Origin: Spirochaetales bacterium
Lineage (GTDB): Bacteria; Spirochaetota; Spirochaetia; SZUA-6; DRHE01
NCBI GenBank assembly: GCA_023136785.1
Contig: JAGLQP010000157.1
Coordinates: 1-5,464 of the forward strand
DNA length: 5,464 nucleotides
Direction: 5' to 3'
Positions 1 through 5,377 of the stretch are shown piece by piece. How positions within the stretch are numbered: position 1 is the first letter of the stretch; the number at the start of each line of letters is the position of its first letter. The position numbers were made by a program, and so were the translations under genes. The notes beneath the pieces were generated by a model, which had not been told where the DNA came from, made no database searches, and was given only the letters and a program-made list of their open reading frames with translations.

Positions 1-1431
1 CAGGAGATTTAACACTCGCGCCGGAGCGCCGTGGTCAGGAACGGCGAACTGCCTACAGGGGAGATCCAGTGCAGATAGGACCTCCAGATCCTCCTCTCGA
101 GAGGCGCCATAGAACAAGTTGACTTCTTTGCCTTCCGCGATGAGGTTTTCCACCAGCAGCGGAGCCAGGGCGATTCCGGTGCCTCCGGACACGATGCAGG
201 CGGTTGGTTTCTCGCTGCGGGGCATCTGTGCCCCATAGGGCCCGCGCAGCAGGACCGGGTCGCCTGCGCTCAACCCAAACAGGGCATCTGTGAAAGGACC
301 GCGTCTGCGAACCAGAAACGTGGCCGGCTCGGTGCAGGCGATGGAGAAGGGCTTTTCCCCGCTGCCGGGAAGGAAGAGAAAGACATACTGACTGGCTGAG
401 GCGCTCAGGCTTCGGTCGAGGGTAATCATCCGCAGGGTTTCACTGAACTCACGGATCTCCCGGATACGGGAGGTTTTGTATTCCATGAGCCGCTCGGTAG
501 ACAGAAAAGTAGCTGCCCTGTTGTCGTGCTCCAGATAGTCTCTGGCCAGGGCGCTGACAAACAGGGGAATAAGATCCTGACGGGGAATGCGGGCGAACAC
601 GCTTCCCAGGCCGATTGCATTTGCCCCCGCCTCCCTCAAGATTCTGATATCGCCTGCCGAGGAAACACCGCCGATCCCGATGATGGGAACGTCCTTGCCC
701 ACGGCCCGGCGAATTTGGGCTACCTTCTCTCTGGCAGTTTCCTTGATCCACTCGCCGGATTTCCCGCCTTTGCCGCCATTGGGATTGGATAGAATCGGTT
801 CGCCGCTGGAGGGTTCCCGGAATACCTCCGGACCGACGGTATTGACGGCGCTCAAGCCATCTGCCCCTGCGGCAACAGCCGCCCGAGCGATTTCCCCTAT
901 GTCATCGACGTTGGGAGTCAGCTTGGGGAAGAGTAGGGCAGAGGTAGATCTTCTGATCGCCCTGAGGTACTCGGCGACAACCCGCGGATCGGTTCCTATG
1001 CTGGACCCGTAGCCGCCGGCGGCATGGGGACAGGAGAAGTTCAGCTCGAGGATATCCGCCACAGGGCCAAAACGTCTGGCCAGTTGGATGAAGTCTTCTG
1101 CGCTGTTTGCGGACAGGGAGACGTTGAGAAGGCTTCGGAGCCCGTGCCTGCGCCGCAGGTCCTCCAGCTCCCGGAATCCTTCTTCCATTCCCGGATTTCT
1201 CAAGCCCACGGCGTTGGCAAAGCAGCCCACCTCCTGTTCGAGAAGGACCGGCTCCCGGTATCCAGGATTGGGGCGCACCTGATAGCTCTTGGTGGTGATG
1301 ATCTCGATTTCCGGAACCATGCGGTCGACCCACTCGATCATCCCCGGGCGGGTGGTCAGGATCCCGGACACGGTGGCCAGTTTGAAACTATCGGTCTGAA
1401 GCCGGTGGAGGATCTCTTCCCTGCTTCTCAT
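1..1431 (-). CDS. PyrD-PyrK fusion: dihydroorotate dehydrogenase (class 1B-like) with C-terminal electron-transfer domain, 3' end outside window
   Basis: Oxidises dihydroorotate to orotate, probably passing electrons to NAD+ through FAD and an iron-sulfur centre (family knowledge). My translation gives 477 codons without a stop from ATG 1431 to the left edge. Residues 1-305 are a flavin TIM barrel: K48, N73 (NAVGL), ELNFSCPH at 129-136 with candidate catalytic base C134, PKLTPNV at 169-175 (K170), AVNT at 195-198, GIGGV at 252-256 and GLGS at 274-277 for FMN phosphate. Residues from about 316 on are PyrK-like: KPFSI at 360-364 (FAD binding), RGPYG at 396-400 and SGGTGIA at 415-421 (NAD binding). 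The cysteine cluster expected at the PyrK C-terminus would lie beyond the edge. PyrD and PyrK are usually separate genes; here I see no stop or restart between them. The start overlaps the pyrFE stop as ATGA, implying coupled translation. H136 replaces the usual Asn of SCPN. The fold is secure; fusion of two functional domains is read directly from the frame. Confidence 0.9.
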   Translation of the reverse strand, partial: MRSREEILHRLQTDSFKLATVSGILTTRPGMIEWVDRMVPEIEIITTKSYQVRPNPGYREPVLLEQEVGCFANAVGLRNPGMEEGFRELEDLRRRHGLRSLLNVSLSANSAEDFIQLARRFGPVADILELNFSCPHAAGGYGSSIGTDPRVVAEYLRAIRRSTSALLFPKLTPNVDDIGEIARAAVAAGADGLSAVNTVGPEVFREPSSGEPILSNPNGGKGGKSGEWIKETAREKVAQIRRAVGKDVPIIGIGGVSSAGDIRILREAGANAIGLGSVFARIPRQDLIPLFVSALARDYLEHDNRAATFLSTERLMEYKTSRIREIREFSETLRMITLDRSLSASASQYVFLFLPGSGEKPFSIACTEPATFLVRRRGPFTDALFGLSAGDPVLLRGPYGAQMPRSEKPTACIVSGGTGIALAPLLVENLIAEGKEVNLFYGASREEDLEVLSALDLPCRQFAVPDHGAPARVLNLL

Positions 1432-2861
1432 ACCCCTACCTCCTCTTTTTTGGGTACCCCAGTCAGCCCCCGGGTTCGGGCGAGTTGGAGAAGCTCTGAG
1501 ATCCGCGCGAAGGCGTGGAAGCGTATTCCTCTCCGTTCGATCTCTTCCCGGCCACCGCTCTCTCTGTCGACCAGCACGACCAGATCCGTCACCTCAATTC
1601 CGGAGCCTTCCAGGATCTTGATCGCTTCGAGTTTGCTCCGGGCCGAGCTGATCACGTCGTCGAGGAGAACGACCCTGTCCCCCTTTTCAAAGAATCCTTC
1701 GATGGCGTTTCCCGTGCCGTGGCCCTTGACGGTGAGCCTGGGGTAGATGAAGGGTTTGCCCAGCCGCAAGGATGCGGCTGCAGCCAGGGGAACCGCGGCC
1801 ACCGGGATTGCGGCGATGCGGTCGAACACCAGTGGGCGCAACAGTTCCTCGTAGGCTTCCGCAACGTTGGAGAGAAGCCCGGGGCTGGAGATAATCTGGC
1901 GCAGGTCGAGGTAGTGGGGCGAGATCGCCCCGGATTTCAAACGGAAAGATCCGAACTTGAGGCAGCCCTGCTCGATGATTTCCTCCAAAAGGGCCACTCG
2001 CCGGATCTCTCTCCGCAGGGATCGGGCGGTCCGCCGATTTCTCGAGCCGGCCACCTCCCAATTGATTCGGTCTCGAAACGCCTGAGCTTTCTGTCCCGGG
2101 TTGGGGTCCTGGTAGATGCTTCTGCCCACGACGAGAAGCAAGCCCAAACCGTCTTCCCGTAATCCCGCTCGGACCGCGGCTTCCAGGCTTCCCCCTTGAG
2201 CACCGATTCCGGGGCAAAGTATCCATACTCCGGGAAGCTGATCACGGACGGTTTCCAAAGCCTCGGGATCGGTCGCTCCGATGACCAAGCCAATATCGGG
2301 AGACCAGCTGCAAGCTTCCCTGGCGATCTCGAGGTACAGAGGGCAGGTTGTATGGCTTTTTCCACCGCCGAGATTCTTTCGATATACCTCCAGAGCCTGG
2401 AGGTCTCCGGATTCAGGGTTTGAGGTGCGGCAGAGCAGGAACAAGCCTTTTCCTCTGTGCTCGAGAAAGGGGCGAATCGACTCGCGCCCTAGAAAGGGAT
2501 TCAACGTGGCGGAATCCACGCCGTAGTAGTCGAACAGTGCCCGAGCATAGGCCGTGGCGGTCTGCCCGATATCGTTTCGTTTGGCGTCGAGAATCACGGG
2601 CGTGCCTTTCGGGATTAGCTCGAGAGTTTCCTTGAGCGCCTTGAGCCCGTCCAAACCGTAAGCTTCGTAGAAGGCGATGTTTGGTTTGTAGCAGGCTGCA
2701 TAGGGCAAGGTTTGTTCGATGATTTCTCGATTTCGCTGTAGCATGCGCTGTGCCGCTTCTTTCGGGTCGGTACATTCGAAGCGCGGATCCAAACCGACGC
2801 AGAGCAGGCTCTGCTTTTTTCTACAGACGGATTCCAGATTGGCAAAAAAACTCGGTTTCAT
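1428..2861 (-). CDS. pyrFE: PyrF-PyrE fusion: bifunctional OMP decarboxylase / orotate phosphoribosyltransferase
   Basis: A cytosolic protein of 477 residues that would carry out the last two UMP-synthesis steps: orotate plus PRPP to OMP (PyrE), then decarboxylation to UMP (PyrF). Residues 1 to about 268 are a class 2 OMP decarboxylase: VGLDP 22-26, YKPN 58-61, catalytic DAKRND 92-97 (D92, K94, D97), PGIGAQGG 217-224 and VGRS 245-248 for phosphate. A basic linker (about 269-288) leads to the orotate phosphoribosyltransferase: LKSG 308-311, YLDLR 317-321, mobile loop 373-384 with R375, K379 and H381, and the PRPP site LLDDVISSARS at 399-409. PyrF-PyrE order is known in some cyanobacteria and kinetoplastids; human UMPS has the reverse order. 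The loop has Leu where E. coli PyrE has K100, and the PRPP motif reads SSARS rather than TTGGS, so PyrE kinetics may differ. ATG 2861 is chosen over an in-frame TTG at 2996 because it has a strong Shine-Dalgarno and the family N-terminus begins there. Confidence 0.93.
   Translation of the reverse strand: MKPSFFANLESVCRKKQSLLCVGLDPRFECTDPKEAAQRMLQRNREIIEQTLPYAACYKPNIAFYEAYGLDGLKALKETLELIPKGTPVILDAKRNDIGQTATAYARALFDYYGVDSATLNPFLGRESIRPFLEHRGKGLFLLCRTSNPESGDLQALEVYRKNLGGGKSHTTCPLYLEIAREACSWSPDIGLVIGATDPEALETVRDQLPGVWILCPGIGAQGGSLEAAVRAGLREDGLGLLLVVGRSIYQDPNPGQKAQAFRDRINWEVAGSRNRRTARSLRREIRRVALLEEIIEQGCLKFGSFRLKSGAISPHYLDLRQIISSPGLLSNVAEAYEELLRPLVFDRIAAIPVAAVPLAAAASLRLGKPFIYPRLTVKGHGTGNAIEGFFEKGDRVVLLDDVISSARSKLEAIKILEGSGIEVTDLVVLVDRESGGREEIERRGIRFHAFARISELLQLARTRGLTGVPKKEEVGV
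1439..1444 (-). promoter_or_regulatory. Shine-Dalgarno for the pyrD-pyrK fusion gene
   Basis: The minus strand reads AGGAGG, seven bases before ATG 1431, within the last codons of pyrFE. It fixes the start of the downstream gene and supports translational coupling through the ATGA overlap. Confidence 0.85.
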
Positions 2862-2865
2862 TCTT

Positions 2866-2872
2866 CCCTCCC
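2866..2872 (-). promoter_or_regulatory. Shine-Dalgarno for pyrFE
   Basis: The minus strand reads GGGAGGG with about four to five bases before ATG 2861. This strong site selects the 477-residue start and argues against the 45-codon in-frame extension from TTG 2996, which would run through two terminator hairpins. Confidence 0.88.
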
Positions 2873-2877
2873 AGTGC

Positions 2878-3078
2878 TCATGTAGGTGTCGGTCCGGTTG
2901 ATTCCCGGTACAGATACAAAAAAAGGGCTGCCCCCGGCCAAGGGGAACAGCCCTTCCTATACGCCTTAAAAAAAAGGAGAGCCATAGGCTCTCCAATTGA
3001 TTCTTTGAAGATTAAAAAAAAACTCCGGAAATACCGGAGCCCCGCTAGACCTGTTGGTAATTTGTGTAGTCCGCGCAC
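2878..3078 (-). CDS. Possible leader ORF of 66 codons running through all three terminators
   Basis: A frame opening with GTG at 3078 stays open through the three hairpins and their T tracts and ends at TGA 2878, 16 nt before the pyrFE start. The product would be basic with Phe/Leu clusters imposed by the T tracts (FRSFF, LLFF, LFL), and resembles no protein family I know. In E. coli pyrBI, translation of a leader ORF across the attenuator couples ribosomes to UTP-sensitive polymerase pausing, which makes this frame worth noting. Against it: there is no ATG, and the nearest purine-rich Shine-Dalgarno-like stretch (AAAGGAAG, around 3090-3097) is about 12 nt away. Such a frame could arise by chance. 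Confidence 0.25.
   Translation of the reverse strand: MRGLHKLPTGLAGLRYFRSFFLIFKESIGEPMALLFFKAYRKGCSPWPGAALFLYLYRESTGPTPT
2918..2955 (-). terminator. Intrinsic terminator 3 of the pyr leader
   Basis: On the minus strand AAGGGCTG (2955-2948) pairs perfectly with CAGCCCTT (2930-2923). Inside it CCCC (2945-2942) pairs with GGGG (2935-2932) around a TTGGCC loop, and seven T follow (2924-2918). It is the longest of the three hairpins and lies about 45 nt upstream of the pyrFE Shine-Dalgarno. On the plus strand the T tract becomes an A tract before the hairpin, so it is directional toward pyr. Confidence 0.9.
2968..2994 (-). terminator. Intrinsic terminator 2 of the pyr leader
   Basis: On the minus strand GGAGAGCC (2994-2987) and GGCTCTCC (2983-2976) form a perfect eight-pair stem with a TAT loop. 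Eight T (2975-2968) follow. This is a textbook Rho-independent terminator facing pyrFE. Confidence 0.92.
3014..3040 (-). terminator. Intrinsic terminator 1 of the pyr leader
   Basis: On the minus strand CTCCGG (3039-3034) pairs perfectly with CCGGAG (3028-3023) around a TATTT loop, with a possible G-T closing pair. Nine T (3022-3014) follow. It is the first terminator met by polymerase, about 70-95 nt after the predicted transcription start. Confidence 0.9.
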
Positions 3079-3113
3079 CTGATCTACTGCTTCCTTTATT
3101 CTAAATTGATCGG

Positions 3114-3142
3114 ACTATTGCACAGTGGGAAAAAATTGTCAA
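3114..3142 (-). promoter_or_regulatory. Sigma-70-type promoter for the pyr genes
   Basis: The minus strand shows a perfect -35 TTGACA (3142-3137), a 17-base spacer and AATAGT (3119-3114, four of six matches to TATAAT). Transcription would start near 3107. It is the best promoter I see upstream of the terminators and it points at pyrFE. The -10 is only moderate, so another start is possible. Confidence 0.6.
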
Positions 3143-3164
3143 GACTCAAAACTGCATTTTTATT
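3136..3164 (+). promoter_or_regulatory. Candidate mocA promoter overlapping the pyr -35 box
   Basis: TTGTCA (3136-3141, five of six) is followed by a 17-base spacer and TTTATT (3159-3164, four of six). It would start transcription near 3171 and leave a leader of about 150 nt before mocA. Its -35 occupies the same bases as the opposite-strand TTGACA of the pyr promoter, so the two polymerases would compete. This is a weak call because the region is AT-rich. Confidence 0.33.
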
Positions 3165-3217
3165 AGAAAAGCTTAAAAATTTCCCATCCACTTTTCACTC
3201 CATACTGTGGGCATGAA

Positions 3218-3247
3218 TTGATCCTTTCCCCGTTCTGGGATTATGCT
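3218..3247 (+). promoter_or_regulatory. Alternative mocA promoter candidate
   Basis: TTGATC (3218-3223) and TATGCT (3242-3247) with an 18-base spacer each match four of six consensus positions. The start would fall near 3254, about 70 nt before the mocA ATG. I cannot choose between this and the upstream candidate by eye. Confidence 0.25.
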
Positions 3248-3322
3248 CTTCTTGGGGTTTCTCGTCGTTCGTTGATCGAGCCTGATCGAATTGCCCGTTC
3301 GGGGGGTGTGAAGGAAGGTGTT

Positions 3323-3940
3323 ATGGCGGAAGTCGAATGCGTGATGTTGGCGGCGGGACGCTCAAGCCGGATGGATGACTGGAAGATGACTCTACCGTGG
3401 GGGAAATCGACGATTGTCGAGCATAGCGTGCGTACCGCTCTGAATGTCTGTGCCCGTGTCGTACTGGTCGCCGGGTTTCGGGCCGAGGAGCTCGACGGCC
3501 TATTTCGGGACTGGCAGCGGGTAGAAGTGGTGAAGAACGAGAGCTACGAGGAAGGGATGTTCTCTTCTGTACAGCGGGGAGCACAGGTCCTCGGAAGCGG
3601 AGGATTTTTCCTTGCCCTCGGAGACATGCCCGGGATTTCTGAAGACGTATACAAAGATCTTCTGGGCTGGGACAGGAAGCTGGCTTCGATTTTGCCTTCA
3701 ACAGGTGCGGCCTACGCAGTGATCCCAAAGTATAGGGGAAAAAAGGGGCATCCCCTGCTTCTCTCCCCGCAGATGAGGACACGGATTCTTGAGACCAGCG
3801 TTTCGATGTCCCTGCGAGACGTTCTGGCAGAGGTGCCGACGGTGATCGTGCCCGTGGATGATCACGGTATCCTCCACGATATCGATACACCGGCAGACTA
3901 CCGGGCCTGGCATGACCGGGAGCAGAGCGATTCTCGTTGA
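3323..3940 (+). CDS. mocA: MocA/YgfJ-like molybdenum cofactor cytidylyltransferase family protein
   Basis: A cytosolic nucleotidyltransferase of 205 residues. MocA transfers CMP from CTP to molybdopterin-Mo, making the dinucleotide cofactor used by xanthine-dehydrogenase-type hydroxylases (family knowledge). The N-terminal nucleotide motif LAAGRSSRMDDWK spans 9-21, with K21 as a triphosphate contact. The metal-binding GDMP is at 100-103, GHP at 142-144 and DIDTPADY at 186-193 near the end. From memory, the run SSRM-x-x-WKM-x-LPW and the CARVVLVAGFR segment resemble E. coli YgfJ (MocA) closely. The usual Gly after RM is Asp here. ATG 3323 is preferred over an in-frame upstream start at 3218 because it follows AAGGAAGG (3311-3318) and family homology begins there. 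The hydantoinase gene follows after 57 nt, probably in one operon. No molybdenum hydroxylase gene lies in the window, so cofactor specificity (CTP, or another nucleotide) is inferred. Confidence 0.85.
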   Translation: MAEVECVMLAAGRSSRMDDWKMTLPWGKSTIVEHSVRTALNVCARVVLVAGFRAEELDGLFRDWQRVEVVKNESYEEGMFSSVQRGAQVLGSGGFFLALGDMPGISEDVYKDLLGWDRKLASILPSTGAAYAVIPKYRGKKGHPLLLSPQMRTRILETSVSMSLRDVLAEVPTVIVPVDDHGILHDIDTPADYRAWHDREQSDSR

Positions 3941-3997
3941 CATCAGCCGAAACAACCGGCTATTCTACCCGCCAGTACCGCCAGAGGGAGGACGACT
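3941..3997 (+). promoter_or_regulatory. mocA-hyuA spacer with Shine-Dalgarno
   Basis: This 57-nt gap holds a small AGCCG/CGGCT inverted repeat (3945-3949, 3957-3961) with no T tract, so it is not a terminator. The ribosome site GGGAGG (3986-3991) lies six bases before ATG 3998 and fixes that start. I see no promoter, consistent with co-transcription. Confidence 0.6.
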
Positions 3998-5377
3998 ATG
4001 AGCTATGATTGTGTGGTAACGGGCGGACTGCTCGTATATCCGGAAAAGACGGTTCGAGCCGATGTAGCCATTTCCGACGGCAGGATCTCAGCGCTCACGG
4101 CTCCGGGAGAGGCCAAAGGAAAGACGACCATAGATGCGGAGGGTTGTTACGTTCTGCCGGGAGCGATCGATCCGCATACGCATCCGGTATATCTGGATTC
4201 CATCGCCAACACGGCCCGAACCGCAGCGTTCGGCGGAGTGACCACGGTCATTCATTACGCCTATGCCCGGCCGGGGAACAGCCTGGTTACCAAAATCAAG
4301 GAATTCAAGGACGAGGGAGAGGCCACCTCCTGTATCGATTTCGCCCTTCACGGCGGACTGTTCGAGGCCCTAAAGCAGGCCGATGAAATCCCCCAAGCTT
4401 TTCAAATGGGGGTTACCTCCTTCAAAGTGTTTATGGCCTACGCAAAGCTCGGCTGGATGACCGATGACTACGCCATGGCCAAGATGATGGACGTCGTGAG
4501 CAAGCACGGCGGCATGGTCTGTGTACACGCCGAAACCGGCCTGGCCATCGATTACATCATGGACAAAATGCTGGCGGAGAAGGCGAACTTTGCTGAGCGG
4601 TTTCTGGAAACAAGCCCGGACATCGCCGAAGCTGAAGGGATATTCCGAGCGGTGTACATCGGACGGCTGATGAACTGTCCCGTATACATCCCCCATATCT
4701 CATCGGCCGAAGGCATCCAGGTGATCCGCTTTCTAAAGCGTATGGGTTATCCGGTGATCGCCGAAACCTGCCCTCAGTACCTCGGGCTGACCTGGGAGGG
4801 ATTGAAAGCGCGAGGACCCCTTGGCAAGGTCGGGCCGTCGATAAAGACGGAGGGCGACCGCATGGCTTTATGGACGGCGATGCAGGAAGGAATCTTCGAT
4901 TCGATCGGCAGCGACCATGCACCGAAGAACAAAAAGGTCGAAGACGACTTCTTCGATGCGGCCTACGGATCGCCGGAAGTAGAGACCATGCTGCCCGTGG
5001 TCTGGAACTTCGGTGTGAACAGCGGTTTGATCACCCCAAATGAGGTGGCAGCCCTTATGGCGGAAAACACGGCCCGCATCATGGGTCTGTTTCCTAAAAA
5101 GGGCAGGCTCGACTCGGGTTCCGACGCCGATTTGGTGGTATTCGATCCGACCGAGAGTTGGACGGTGAGCGCTTCCAACCAGCACAGCAACGCCTCCTAC
5201 ACGCTGTTCGAGGGCCGGGAGCTCCTCGGTAGGGTGAAGAAGGTTTTCTCGAGGGGCCGGCTGGTAGTGGACGGAGAAGAGTTTCTGGGCAGTGAAGGCT
5301 ACGGCGTCTTCCTTCCTTCCAAAGCGGGAAACTGGCAGTATCGGAAGGAGCTCATCATTCGAGGAAACTTCGGTTGA
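3998..5377 (+). CDS. hyuA: Hydantoinase/dihydropyrimidinase-family cyclic amidohydrolase
   Basis: A 459-residue cytosolic hydrolase, within the 450-480 range usual for the family, which opens cyclic amide rings such as hydantoins or dihydropyrimidines (family knowledge). All binuclear-metal ligands are visible: H60 and H62 (DPHTH), K143 as the carboxylated lysine (SFKVFMAY), H177 (VHAE), H233 (IPHISS) and D306 (GSDH). Y148, five residues after the lysine, matches the transition-state tyrosine of D-hydantoinases. The AETCPQYL at 255-262 and the late NASYTLFEG at 398-406 are family signatures, and a small beta domain encloses both ends. SDHAPK at 305-310 and SPEVET at 325-330 resemble allantoinase and dihydroorotase more than the SDHCPF form, so the substrate is open. 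Pairing with mocA recalls the E. coli yge-ygf region, which suggests purine-derived or heterocycle catabolism rather than UMP synthesis. The amidohydrolase family is near certain; the symbol is by analogy. Confidence 0.85.
   Translation: MSYDCVVTGGLLVYPEKTVRADVAISDGRISALTAPGEAKGKTTIDAEGCYVLPGAIDPHTHPVYLDSIANTARTAAFGGVTTVIHYAYARPGNSLVTKIKEFKDEGEATSCIDFALHGGLFEALKQADEIPQAFQMGVTSFKVFMAYAKLGWMTDDYAMAKMMDVVSKHGGMVCVHAETGLAIDYIMDKMLAEKANFAERFLETSPDIAEAEGIFRAVYIGRLMNCPVYIPHISSAEGIQVIRFLKRMGYPVIAETCPQYLGLTWEGLKARGPLGKVGPSIKTEGDRMALWTAMQEGIFDSIGSDHAPKNKKVEDDFFDAAYGSPEVETMLPVVWNFGVNSGLITPNEVAALMAENTARIMGLFPKKGRLDSGSDADLVVFDPTESWTVSASNQHSNASYTLFEGRELLGRVKKVFSRGRLVVDGEEFLGSEGYGVFLPSKAGNWQYRKELIIRGNFG

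Larger units (their letters stand above)
2862..3107 (-). promoter_or_regulatory. Long pyr leader with three tandem intrinsic terminators (putative attenuator region)
   Basis: This is the presumed 5' untranslated region between the promoter at 3114-3142 and pyrFE. In transcript order it holds a 5' segment of about 65 nt, terminator 1, 19 nt, terminator 2, 12 nt, terminator 3, then about 45 nt to the Shine-Dalgarno. I saw no promoter between terminator 3 and pyrF, so polymerase must pass all three terminators to express the pyr genes. The 5' segment can form UAGAUC/GGUCUA pairing (about 3088-3083 with 3051-3046, one G-U). I found no PyrR-binding-loop consensus, T-box or other riboswitch core I recognise, and no strong upstream antiterminator arm for terminator 1. 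Transcription attenuation is an inference. Confidence 0.7.

Noticed and set aside
1024..1746. Long plus-strand open frame opposite pyrFE and pyrD
   Set aside because: It is antisense to two clearly recognisable enzymes, and its translation shows no family features.
2862..2996. In-frame 45-codon N-terminal extension of pyrFE from TTG 2996
   Set aside because: It would be translated through terminators 2 and 3, lacks a good Shine-Dalgarno, and the OMP decarboxylase N-terminus and a strong ribosome site both point to ATG 2861.
3010..3110. Possible tRNA, T-box or PyrR-type element in the 5' part of the pyr leader
   Set aside because: No T-arm motif, T-box core or PyrR binding-loop consensus could be matched by eye; only a six-pair stem (UAGAUC/GGUCUA) stands out.
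3218..3322. 35-codon N-terminal extension of mocA from an upstream in-frame start at 3218
   Set aside because: MocA proteins begin a few residues before the LAAG motif, and the AAGGAAGG site precedes ATG 3323.
3945..3961. AGCCG/CGGCT hairpin between mocA and hyuA as a terminator
   Set aside because: It has only five pairs with a seven-base loop and no T tract.
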